This document shows, piece by piece, positions 1 to 10,690 of a DNA stretch of 64,000 nucleotides; the stretch's first letter is position 1, and the number at the start of each line of letters is the position of its first letter. Under the pieces are notes generated by a model. That model saw only the letters and a program-made list of their open reading frames with translations. It did not search any database and was not told the DNA's origin. Where the stretch lies: the NCBI GenBank assembly GCA_002914805.1, contig JXTB01000086.1:72381-136380 (forward strand), in the 5' to 3' direction. This DNA comes from Parasponia andersonii (taxonomy: Eukaryota > Streptophyta > Magnoliopsida > Rosales > Cannabaceae). Made by a program: the position numbers and the translations under genes.

Positions 1-1548
1 GGGTTCTTGGCTCTTCAGAGAAGGAGACGAAAGAGAGAGTTGGAGAGAGAGAGAGAAATGAGGAGTTTCTGAGGGAAGAGGCATATTTTCTCTTAAGTAT
101 TAGTAAGGGTATTTTCATCCGCAAATATATTTTTCAAATATTTTTTAACTTGTACATACGGGCCAAAATAAGGGTATTACGGAGCATATTTAACCTAATT
201 TTTCAAAAACAAATGGCACTGATTTTTTGTCCCCCCTTAGAGAGTCTTATTGTGTGTAAATGGGTGGTCTAAATTGTGCAATATACGAGTATATTTGTAT
301 TTAGACTTCATCCATCCCTTCAATTAATTAATTTACTATTCGCAGTATCAAAGTATTATATAATCGTATCCAAAAATAAATACATAGTTACAATATCTCC
401 CGTTTTTTTAACTTAAAAAGTGTAACTGAGTATTAATTAAACAATAAACTATAAAATTAGAAATAAAAGTGTTTTCTCAACAATATTTCCCTTATACAGA
501 GTAAAACCCTTATAAATTATTACTCTTGAGACTAAGAGAAACTATTAATTTATAGAAATTATTTATTTATCGATAAATAAATAATTTATTTATTTAAAAG
601 TGTACTATAAACTTAATACTTGTAATTTTTTTTCTCTAAGAGATATAATAATACGTACATATAAAAAGGCCTAAATGTTAACTTATATGTACACAAAAGT
701 TATTATATATTGTCTGTACGTAAATAAAATTCTCAAAGTTAATTTTCGAGTATGTCAAAAAATTAAGAAATATATAGCTTAAAAATTCAATACCTTATAG
801 ACTATAAAATATAGCATTTCAAGATATTTCATGTCTATTAATATAATAACAATAAATAGTCATTAGTTTTACTTCAAAAATCTAAATAATTACAAATAGG
901 TCTCAAATCATATACCGAATATAATTTATCCATTACAAAAATTAGAGTATGAACTAAGTTCAATTTATATACAAATTGTAAGTAAATAACTTTAGATACA
1001 TTTTGAAAAATAACAAAACTAAAAAAATAAAAGTTATCTAGAAAAAAACTCGTTAATATTGTAAATGTCTATGTTATTTCTTTTATGTATTTAATTAATT
1101 ATTAATTTATATATTTGAATAGCTTTAAAGGAATTACAAAAAAAAGTATTATCTCGTACATTTAGTAAAAATATTAATTTAGTACATTATCTCGAGTTGG
1201 GACTAGAAGAATTTATTATTTAATTGAAGTTATTAATTTATTGAACATTCATATATCGGAGTTTTAATTTATCATGTGAACTTGGGAAGTATTTTTATAA
1301 TCTTAGATTCATTTTCATTTTTTTTTTCCACAGCATTTCTTATTGTAATTCGTTTTGATGTTAGATTATCTCTAATGCATTATACTTCAACAAAGTGTGC
1401 TACTATAAGATTTGGTATGAAATGCTAAATTTAGTGTGTATTTTTGAGTTTTGCTTCAATATATACGTGCTAAAAGAAATTGAATCAATAATTAGATAAG
1501 TTTATATATAGGGCATCAATCTAATAGATATTTTTTTAATAATATATA

Positions 1549-1690
1549 GACATAATTTTGACTAATGAAAATTTATCATATATATTTTTTTATAATAAAA
1601 AATAAGAGAGAAATAGCTGATGTATATTTTTTCATGTATTTCATTATAACCTTTGGATTACTATTAGATAATGATCCAATGGCTAAAACA
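1549..1690 (+). repeat. Dispersed AT-rich repeat R1, copy A
   Basis: This begins near TTTTGACTAATGAAAATTTA and ends in a segment around GGATTACTATTAGATAATG. The same succession of motifs occurs again in direct orientation at 1755-1910 and inverted at about 4801-4950. Length and AT content suggest a MITE-like or other non-autonomous element. I did not find clear terminal inverted repeats. Confidence 0.45.
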
Positions 1691-1754
1691 AATAGTTACA
1701 CATAAAAAAAAAAACCACCAATCCAGTAGTTTTTTTTTTTTAACTTATCCATAT

Positions 1755-1910
1755 GTATTGTTTTGACTAATTAAAATTCATCATGCACTTCTTTTCATGG
1801 TAAAAATTATAGAAAGAAAAATATTAAATAATATATTTTTATTTTTATTTTCAACTATTAAAATTATAATAACCATTAGTCGTTAGATCATAATCTAACA
1901 GTTAAAAAAA
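1755..1910 (+). repeat. Dispersed AT-rich repeat R1, copy B
   Basis: Direct-orientation relative of the 1549-1690 repeat. It opens with TTTTGACTAATTAAAATTCA and closes with CGTTAGATCATAATCTAAC. That closing motif is also seen, inverted, in the copy near 4.8 kb. Confidence 0.45.
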
Positions 1911-1966
1911 TCCTATAGATAAATAAAAAAAAATATTTTAAATTAAGGATATGTATATTATGACAA

Positions 1967-2002
<36 letters not shown>

Positions 2003-2862
2003 CATAACAACAACCACAGTTTTGCAAACGAGTCCTTCAATGGCAATGCCATTATTGGTTACAATATTTCCATCTTTTTCTTTTGGACATTTTTGTTTAG
2101 AAGAATTTTTTCCATAAAACCCTCAAAAGGAAAGATTTATAGTTATTTCTTTAAACCAATTTATATTCTGTTGTTAATACCCAATGCATGTTTGTTCTAG
2201 ACTTACCTCTACCTAATCTTTTATCCAAAAGAAAAAACGGAAAAAGCCATTATATTCGTACTTTCTTGAAGTCCTTTTGAAGGCCAACTCAAGTACTCAA
2301 CCACTTTTCTGAAAATGAACGGCAATACGATCATTTCGAAGCAAAAAATTGTGACTATTAATCATAAGAACAATGACTTATGAACACCAATAGAAATTTT
2401 TATTGTGACTCGATAATATTAATTACTTCTTACCATCCATTTTCACTATTCTTCCTCGACTCAAATTTATATTCTCATTAATCCATCCTTCCTGTCATGA
2501 TTCACGAAACATATATGCAAACATAAATTATTGGATCTCGTCATCTCATTTGTCGTTAAAACAACATTGTCCTATACCAACTGGCAGAATGTAACTAAAA
2601 TATCATTGGCATAACTTGTGTAACTAAAATATCATCGACATAACTTGAAAACTTTTTACAAACATTCAAAAGAACACAACTAATTATGTAAAAAAAGACG
2701 AAAACAATGAAAAAAAATTTCTTAAATATATATATTTTTTTAATTTTCGTTAGGTTCTTTCGAGGGGAAAAAAAGAATAAAATAAAATTACCATAATATT
2801 TCTTCTAAAGCAGAGCCTTAAAAGTAATTTTCGAGCTAGTTGTAAGAAAAGGTGATCTGTCA

Positions 2863-3381
2863 TTAGAACGCGACACCTCTTTTAGCGACGGCGTAACTTA
2901 TACTCCTCGGGTATAAGAAATCGGGCTTAAGATCATTGTCAGCCCCATCATCACCAAAATCACAAGCCTTTTCTTCGTCGATTTTACTCATCCCTACGCT
3001 GCTACACTTGGGCAATCCCCTGGCTCCCGTCGTTGTTGTCATTGCTGCCGTACACGGTGTCGTTTTGGCTGCCGCTTCCCTCAACTGCTGTCGTAGAATC
3101 GCATCCACGTCAATCCTGCCGCCGAAGCTCCTGGCGGAAGCTGCTCTGATGAGCTCCGCATAGTCTTCGTCGTCGTTGTCGCTCGACCTCGACGCCCTGA
3201 CGCTGAAACTCTTGGGCAGGGCGGCGAATTGACCTGCTGGACCGCCCATGGTGCTGGCGTAGCCTAGTTTCTCAGCCGAATTCATGCTCCGCACGTAATA
3301 GTCCCTCGCTCTGCCTAGAGCTTTAATGGGTATTGTGATGATTCTCATGAATCTGTTTTGGCTCTGGGTTTTCGTCTTCAT
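2863..3381 (-). CDS. Plant-specific uncharacterised protein
   Basis: A single-exon minus-strand ORF of 172 codons with G+C far above its surroundings, which supports a real gene. The N-terminus (residues about 12-33) has a basic motif, RIITIPIKALGRARDYYVRS, typical of a family of small plant proteins of unknown function. Residues 61-90 form a Ser/Asp-rich stretch followed by DYAELIRAASAR. The C-terminus carries a short SVGMSKIDEEKACDF segment and ends in YAVAKRGVAF. No signal peptide, membrane helix or enzymatic motif is visible. The start at 3381 has no upstream in-frame rival; a TATA-like stretch (minus-strand CATATATATTTT) lies about 130 bases upstream near 3511-3522. I recognise the family style but not a named gene, and its function is unknown. 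Confidence 0.8.
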   Translation of the reverse strand: MKTKTQSQNRFMRIITIPIKALGRARDYYVRSMNSAEKLGYASTMGGPAGQFAALPKSFSVRASRSSDNDDEDYAELIRAASARSFGGRIDVDAILRQQLREAAAKTTPCTAAMTTTTGARGLPKCSSVGMSKIDEEKACDFGDDGADNDLKPDFLYPRSISYAVAKRGVAF

Positions 3382-4800
3382 GTTTTACTTGCCTACTATA
3401 TGTTTGATCAAAGTACTCAACGAAGTAAGAGAGAGAATATTTGGTGAAATATGAGAACCTCAGACTTAAATTAGATCTGGGTATTTCTATTGGATGGAGG
3501 ATTATCGAAAATATATATGTATGAATGAAAGTTCTGAGTGGGTTTTGAGAGTTGGGGGTTTTGATTGGGAGGCGATGGTTTTGTAGGGGCGTTCAAGAAA
3601 GCAACGTTTGATGTGGTTGAGTAGAAGGTATGAATAAGAGGGACGTGGCTTTTTGGGACTTATTCAAAGCACACCGGATTAGAAAAACCAGAGATGAGAA
3701 CGAGTGGATTATGGACTGTGCTGGACTAGGTAGCTCTACCGAGTATATAGTATTAAAACAAATAAATAATAAAGGTGGTCAGATTTGAAAAGAGGGATAA
3801 TGTTGACTTCTTGGATATTCAAGATTTGACTTTCCTTAACCTTATCTTAAATCATTATATGATTTATTGTTCCCACTCATCAAATTTACCGGGTCATCTC
3901 TTGGGTATGTTGGTGCCAATTCAAAAATCGAACCAACCTTTACCTAAGCTTCCTTTTCAAGATACCTTTTTTCCAGTCTGATTCCTGGCTGTATAGGATG
4001 AAAGAAAACAATCATCAACTTTATACCAAAACTCAATAATCTTATCATTGCTTTTGTTAAAAGATAAAGACTACCTATTTCAGCGTCATTAATTTTGCAA
4101 ATTGGCGGAACAGGGACTCCATGATGATTAGTGGAGCCTCTCTTGGTTTAACCTGTATCCACGTGTGGTGAGTGAAAATTTATGGCATTCAGCACCAAAA
4201 AAGAAAGATAATAATGACTTTTACATATTGGCTGCATAATCTTATGTTCTTAGTGCCTCTAATTAGATTAAGAATCCCTGTTTGTGTTCTCTGAGCAATA
4301 TAGGTTGAATTCATATATAATTTAAATCCTCGATTCTAAAGTAACCCTTAAGTTCCACCTTTAAACACTTACATTTTCATTTACTTACTCTCGTTCTCTC
4401 TTTCATAGCAAAATGAACAAATAAATAATAGGGTTTGTTGCCCTAATGGTCCTGAATTCTTCAATTAGTTACCAGTTAATCTCTGAACTAAATAAATGAT
4501 CAGAAAAGTCTCTGAATTAAATAATTAATGATAGCAACGTATTTCTTTTGGTCAAAAACTGTTAAAAATTAAACGTAAAAAATGATCTGTAATGTGCAGA
4601 TAATTCGAAATTCTCTTCTTTCAACTATGCAAGTTTCTATCTCTTCTTTCAACTATGCAAGTAAGTTTCTAAGAATTGATAATGCCACCTATTTTTTTTT
4701 AATGAAAATCTTCAATTTTAACCGAAAAAGATCTTATTATCACTAATTTATTAATGGTTGCCAATCTAGCATGTACTTTTTTTTTTATCTTGTTAACGGT

Positions 4801-4950
4801 TAGATGATCGTCTAATAATCTAACGGTTCTAATGAGATGTATGAAAAGAAATACATTATTAATGTTATTTCTCTATCTTATATTTTATTATAAAAAATTA
4901 TGCATAATAAATTTTTATTAGTCAAATTGATATTGATGCATAAGTAAAAA
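4801..4950 (-). repeat. Dispersed AT-rich repeat R1, copy C (inverted)
   Basis: The reverse complement reads through the same motif series as 1549-1690: TTTGACTAATAAAAATTTAT, then a run near TTTTTTATAATAAAATATAA, then the CGTTAGATTATTAGACGATC end. This is an inverted copy about 3 kb from copies A and B. Confidence 0.45.
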
Positions 4951-6197
4951 AAAAAATCTACCTGAATCAGTGATTTTTATTAATTCATGAACTTTTCTAA
5001 ATATTTATTTAATTTAGAGATATATAGAAAATTCAGGGACGTTCAATGCCACGTACTCTAAATAATGTAGCACTATTAAGTAATAACAAATCGCGCCTTT
5101 GTTCTTTTTTTTTTTATTCTCTGGAACAATAATTTATTAAAAGGAGGAAAGCTTGGTAGCTACATGGCGCCCACTTTATTCTTGTGTTAATAGTCGGCGT
5201 CTCTTGTGTTACTGGTGCAACGAGGACGAAACTCACCAATCATCGCAATATATTCATTTTTCATGTGGCTCGTTTTCAACGAAGCAGTTCATAATTTATC
5301 AAAGCAACGTTCTTTGACTTTGGAGAGAGAGAGACTCATGGCGAACTTGTAAAGAAGAAGAAGAGCCAGGCTGCGGAGAGACAAGTATTGGGAAATTTTT
5401 TAAGGGGATTATTGCGGTCAGCTTCTTTACCTAGTAATAAACAAGGATTTTGAATTTTGGGTGCAAGCTGCTTTTGGACATATGTGATTAAACTTTTAGA
5501 AAATGGTCCCTTTCAAAATTTTTGAAAGATATACGGTCAAATTTTCACGGTGAGTATATAAATATACAAGAGTGTCTTCGTCGAAATGATCTTAATTATA
5601 AAAAGAGTAGATTGGGTTGAATACTTAATACGTTATACGTCACCATTATTTATGTTATGGATGTCATTGTTTACTATTTAATCTGTTGAAGTATTCGTAA
5701 ATACGCATGATTTAATAATGCTAGTTCTCTCTCTTTTTTATTTATGTATATTGTTCATTTGGGATGAACTAAAACTAATAGCATTAGTTGAAAATGCACA
5801 GCCATGACCATCAAATTCAATTTACTGTAATTGAATAACTATGCCTGTTTGATTGATAGAGTCAGACATGTGTCACACAAATCGTGGTTGTGGATTATGG
5901 TCATGCTTCTTTAATATCGTATAGTTATTATAAGGTCCTTTTTTTTTTTTTTTTCCAAACTTCATGCTTTTGTCTTTTATTTCTTCTGGTAATTTATCTA
6001 AGCCCCAAGCATTTTCTCTTCCTAGTGAACTGGAGTACCGTAGCGGTGTGAATCCGAGAAAGGAAGGGTGTCCCGATATTCCTGACAAATTATCATTATG
6101 TTATAAAATTATCATTATAGGACCAATTGGCATTCACTAACAGTGTGACATTGTCACTCAAATTTTTTACGCTATTATCAAAACACTTGACTTAAAG

Positions 6198-6436
6198 CAA
6201 AATGACAAACTTTTAGGCCCGTTTCTAAGTAAATGTTCATATTTTTCAAATACCGGACAGAATGACTAGTATCTACTGACATGCAAGTGTAATATATAAT
6301 GTACCATATAATGTATCCAGTAAAAAGCTAATATACTCATACATAAATTAAAACTAATATATAAATAGATATATTAAGTGTAAATATACGTGCTCAGACA
6401 TTTAATTATAAAAAGATAAAATGGATATTTTTTACA
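6198..6436 (+). repeat. Dispersed AT-rich repeat R2, copy a
   Basis: About 240 bp whose landmarks recur in order at 44194-44424. They are AAATGAC near the start, then TTTTTCAAATA, then AGCTAATATACTCA, then CAGACATTTAATTATAAA. The two copies are 38 kb apart and in the same orientation. No coding potential was seen; it is probably a non-autonomous element or solo terminal fragment. Confidence 0.5.
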
Positions 6437-6961
6437 AAAAGAAAGGATAAAAAAAGGACATTTAAAAAGATAAAAATGGACCTATATTAAAAATGAAGGA
6501 TTAAAAAAAAAAAAAAAAAAGGACACCTACTAATGTTTTTGTGTCCAAATTAGTCATAACGAGGTCCATTTCCCGAGAAACATTGGGATGGGACCTACTT
6601 AACAAGGCCCATTCCAAACATATCCAAGTATGGGCTCTTTTTTTTTATTTTTTATTTTTTGGATCCATAGTCAACACTGTACAGTTCTTCATTTGGGCCA
6701 CTATACTATTTAATTGAATAAAAATATTCTTTGGGTTGCACAAGATACAAGTGTAAAGCCAATCACCATCTAAAGAAGATGATCGTTAATGCAATCTCCG
6801 CCACAGGTTCCAAAACTGCATACGTCGACTCCTTCCCATGATTAACAAGAAACACATATACATACATAATAATGCATAATGCAGCCCATCCAAAACTTGC
6901 TTCCATCACTTATTTACACTATTACATTTCTCCCAAGTACTTGAAACTAGAAAGGTAGGTA

Positions 6962-8418
6962 ATGAAGCAATCCGAAACATCGAACATGCCACTACTGGTT
7001 TCAACGGTCCTGATGCTGTACACGTGTCAAGCAAGCAGCAGCAGCGCCAGCAACCTCCATCCCCTGATCCTAGTCCCGGGTAGCGGCGGGAACCAGCTCG
7101 AAGCCCGGCTAACCAGCTCTTACGCGCCGTCGAGCCTGTTGTGCAACCGGTGGTACCCGGTTCCGAAAACCAAGGACGGTTGGTTCAGGCTATGGTTCGA
7201 CCCCAGCGTCCTATTGGCTCCATTCACCAAGTGCTTCGCTGACCGCATGACTCTTTACTACGACCCGGACATGGATGATTACCATAATGCCCCCGGTGTC
7301 CAGACCCGGGTCCCCCATTTCGGATCCACAACATCCCTCCTCTACCTCGATCCTCATCTCAAGTAAAGCTCTCTTGTGCCTAAATTGTACTGCACTTATT
7401 GTTTAATAAATTAATTTCTTTTTCAATAAAAATAAATAAAGTGATCAAACGATTTGGTATGATTGCGTATTTGAAGTTCTAAATTAGTAAATTTAATTAC
7501 ATTATTGTCAGAAAGATAACAGCATATATGGCACCACTAGTGAAGTCATTGGAGCAAATAGGCTACGAGGACGGAAAGACCCTATTCGGAGCCCCATACG
7601 ACTTCCGATACGGTTTGGCAGCGGAGGGCCACCCGACCCGAGTCGGCTCCAAGTTTCTGGAAGACCTAAAAGCTTTGATAGAGAAAGCAAGCTCCTCCAA
7701 TGGAGGAAAGCCGGTAGTTCTTGTCACCCACAGCTTAGGAGGACTCTTCGTTCTCCAATTCCTCAATCGAAACCCCCTCCCATGGCGCCGAAAATTCGTC
7801 AGACACTTTCTCGCGATCTCGGCGCCGTGGGGCGGCACCGTCGAGGAGATGCTCACCTTCGCCTCCGGCTACTCCCTCGGGGTCCCGCTCGTCGAGCCGT
7901 TGCTGGTCAGGGAAGAACAGAGGAGCTCGGAGAGCAATCTATGGCTGATGCCCAACCCCAATTTTTTCGCTCGTTCAAAGCCACTGGTGATTACCCCAAA
8001 CGACACCTATTCGGCGTACGACATCGCCGAGTTTCTAAACGACATCGGGTTCCCCCAAGGGGTTCGGCCTTACAAAACGCGAGTTCTGCCCATGATGGGT
8101 CAGCTCGCGGCGCCCGGGGTGCCCATCTCGTGCGTCGTTGGGAGCGGTGTACGGACGCCAGAGACTCTGTTCTATGGGGGGAATGGGTTCGACGAGCAAC
8201 CGGAGATCGTGTACGGGGATGGAGATGGGACTGTGAATATGGTGAGCCTGTTGGGGCTCGAATCGTTATGGGATAACTTGGAGAACCAGACGCTCAATGT
8301 GATCAAAATTGGTGGTGCTTCTCATACCGAAATACTCAAAGACGAGGGTTCGGTAGCTCAAATAGTGGGAGAAATCTCTCGCATCAATTCCATTTCCATG
8401 TATAATTCTGCAAAATGA
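6962..8418 (+). CDS. Lecithin:cholesterol acyltransferase-like lipase (LCAT1-like)
   Basis: Two exons, join(6962..7362,7512..8418), give 435 aa. The 149-bp intron has GT at 7363 and AG at 7510-7511 and restores the frame across a Lys codon. An N-terminal hydrophobic stretch (residues about 9-25) looks like a signal peptide. The start of the mature region, HPLILVPGSGGNQLEA, is the LCAT oxyanion-loop region. The nucleophile is Ser208 in THSLGG, and the likely triad partners are Asp372 in GDGDGTV and His405 in GASHTEIL. Family knowledge: alpha/beta-hydrolases of the LCAT/PLA superfamily act on phospholipid or sterol acyl groups; the plant LCAT1 branch is not proven to acylate sterols. The length is normal for the family and all catalytic residues are intact, so it is probably functional. 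Confidence 0.93.
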
Positions 8419-8599
8419 CCGTGTTTTATAATGTTGTTATTTTTCTTTTGGTTATTTTTTTCATTAGGCTGTTCATTAAGTGACGACAATCATGGCTCCT
8501 TCTCCTTCAAATATGTTACTCTGCTTTTCTTGGGAAAGTTTTTTTAACCAGGACATGGCTAATCTTTTTCATTTACTTCATAAAAAGTTATAACGTTGC

Positions 8600-8945
8600 C
8601 GTTTCCCTTTCAGGTGGTTGTCATTTTTTCGTGATGTCGTTTGTTTGTTGTGCTTTCCCCTGTGTCGTCGTTTTCAAGCTTGTTGTCGTTTTCTGGTCGT
8701 TTTATTTTAATTGTTGTTATTTATATTCTTGTCGTTTCGTTGTTAATGTCGGTTATACAGATAATAGTCGTTTCTTCCTTTCCTAAGTGCTCCTTGATCA
8801 TGCACCGATGCCAATGGATCGAGCTTTTTTCAAATTGTTGTCCGTTTCTAAGTGTATTGTCGTTTTTTAACATTATTGTCTCCTTCTAGCTTTTTGTCGC
8901 TTTATATCGTTGTCGTTTTCATTTATTTGTTTCCTTCGTGCGGTT
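8600..8945 (+). repeat. Degenerate (TTGTCGTTT)n low-complexity tract
   Basis: Just 3' of the lipase gene, about 340 bp are strongly T/G-biased on the plus strand. They contain many irregularly spaced copies of GTCGTTTT, TTGTCG and TTGTTG. The spacing is not exact, so this is a decayed short tandem repeat and not a clean satellite. An ORF across it is an artefact of composition. Confidence 0.6.
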
Positions 8946-9834
8946 GGCACTTGCTGGACAGGGAAAATGCCAAAGTTAATTTGTTATACTCTAGATTTTA
9001 GCTAAATACTGCAAATATCCCCAGATTTGCACATTGTATAAAGAGTACAATTTTCAAGTTTCGACCCATTTTCTTTGAAAGAAAATACCAGAAGTGCCCG
9101 TACTAAGTTGTTTTCAAACGACATTAAATGTTGGTGTTTGTTTACAAATTTAGTTTATAAATTCAACTTCCAAAATTGACAATTAGCTAAAGAGTACGAA
9201 AGTTATTTCACATCGTTAACTTAACCAAATGTGTAATGTGCAAAACTGAGGGTTGTTTTGAGTTTTTTTCAGAACTACGAATATAAAATGTATTGTTTGG
9301 CCAAAATCCATAATATAAGTATATCAAATTTTTTGTTGGAAATAGTGTAAAACAGATAAGAAACATATTGAATTTCTTAGCTGAATGTATTAAAGTAAGT
9401 GTCTCCGTGAAAGTGTAAAGTTGATTAGATTCTTATCAATATTTTACTAAACTTAAATTTTTAGCTAAATGCGTTGGCGTAAGTGTTTATTTGACGAGTA
9501 TTAAGAATAATGTAAAACTGACAAGAATTTTATCAATATTTTACCAAGTTCTAATTCAAATAAATTTCTTGTTTTGCTATAAATAACAATCTTGAATTAT
9601 ATTTCAGACCAACCTCTTACCAAAGAAACTTATTCAAACCACATCTTCTTATTTTCTTTAAAACATTTATGTCCTTTAACCATCTACTTGTTGAAATAAA
9701 AAAAAAAGACTAATCGATCTTATAGGTACATTATTAATAGAGACGTGCTCTGTTAGATATTTCTCAGTATCCTATTACAAGTAGGTACTAGTCTGTAGGT
9801 ACTAGTCTGCAGATCATTTTTTGGTCTCGTATGG
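8946..9834. other. Intergenic; imperfect direct duplication
   Basis: I find no gene. Bases about 9340-9450 and 9470-9560 are imperfect direct repeats of ~110 bp. Shared landmarks are GTGTAAAAC, TTAGCTRAATG, GTAAGTGT and TTATCAATATTTTAC. GCTATAAATAAC near 9578 is a TATA-like motif ahead of the decayed transposon ORF that follows. Confidence 0.45.
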
Positions 9835-10690
9835 AAGTGAGGGGACAATGAAGCAAAAATCCATAATTAGGAGTACTGTACCAAAAGATTTGTGTAGTCT
9901 AGAATTCATACTATAATTAGTGAAGTTAAGAAAACAAATGGGTGCCTGAAACAAGTAAAAAATATGAATCCAAGTGATACCTCACACGAAGATATTGTCG
10001 ATATTTATTAAACTTATTTTTTTTATAGTATTATTATCAGTCTAAATACTTAATTTTACGTTCATAATAATTTGTAATTACATTAAGTAAATGAGTTATT
10101 CATACAAGATTTGAATTTCAGAAAAGACTTCAAATTTGATCATGTTTGGAATATGGTTAAGGATTTTGAAAAATTTAAAGATCACAATCTCATTGCAAGA
10201 TAAGCTGATGAAGTAAATAATTCCACTCATCACAGTTTAATAATCTCACTTTTGAATCTCCTATGTCAGTATTTTTTGGATTGTCATCATTTTCTCCTAA
10301 TTTTAATGATGATAATTTTGGTGGTACTTCTTCTCAGCAACTTGTCGAAGAGAAGAAAGCCAAATTAAAAAAAAAATGATGTTAGAAAAGGCTTATAGAG
10401 ATACTAGAAAAGACCGGCTTGGAAAAGTAGGCATAAACAAATATTCGGCGGCAGTATTTGGCCTATAAAGAGAGGAAAGAATAAACCAAATTTTATTTCG
10501 AGACTTAAATTTTATCACTAATTTAAATATATGTGAGTATGTGTGAGTCGAACAAGCAAAAATTATACGAAAAAGAGTTCAAGAAGAAGAAGAACAACAA
10601 AGGTTTTCTTATAACACTAATGCTTGTGGCCAATATTTTAAAGAAATTAAAAGATTCAGAATTGATATACTAGAATACTAAATTATTACT
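9835..10690 (+). pseudogene. Decayed PIF/Harbinger-type MYB/NAM-associated ORF
   Basis: Translating short stretches in changing frames gives the landmarks of the transposon-associated NAM C-terminal-domain family. These are CLKQVKNMNPSDTSHEDIV (about 9943-10002), then DFKFDHVWNMVKDFEKFKD (about 10123-10185) after an intron-like gap ending in TTTCAG. Next comes FSPNFNDDNFGGTSSQ followed by KKAKLKKK (about 10290-10375), and finally EQAKIIRKRVQEEEEQQRF (about 10550-10605). Proteins of this type are the second ORF of PIF/Harbinger transposons, where they act as MYB-like DNA-binding partners of the transposase, and also occur as stand-alone genes. Stops and frameshifts throughout make this a pseudogene. 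I found no DDE transposase beside it. Confidence 0.7.

Larger units (their letters stand above)
1..2862. other. AT-rich intergenic region
   Basis: I find no gene here. The first ~80 bases are GA-rich on the plus strand, so CT-rich on the minus strand. This looks like the 5' leader of a minus-strand gene whose coding part lies off the left edge; that is inference only. The rest is very AT-rich and holds two diverged copies of a dispersed repeat (about 1549-1690 and 1755-1910) and an (AT)n microsatellite at about 1966-2002. Confidence 0.6.
3382..6961. other. Intergenic region with dispersed repeats
   Basis: I find no convincing gene. Bases 4801-4950 hold an inverted copy of repeat R1, and 6198-6436 a copy of a second dispersed repeat, R2. 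Bases 5150-5420 look promoter/leader-like (CT/GA tracts followed by an ATG that stops after four codons), but no continuing exon could be traced. Short ORFs here look like chance. Confidence 0.5.

Noticed and set aside
3775..3981. Plus-strand 68-codon ORF
   Set aside because: AT-rich composition, no motif, no sensible promoter; expected by chance.
5873..6088. Minus-strand 71-codon ORF containing WGLDKLPEEIKD
   Set aside because: DKLPEE is reminiscent of the N-terminus of Shaggy-like kinases, but the match is a few residues, no kinase follows, and the tail is a poly-Lys tract from poly-T DNA.
8641..8889. 82-codon hydrophobic ORF
   Set aside because: Produced by the TTGTCGTTT low-complexity tract, which encodes Val/Phe/Ser/Leu in any frame.
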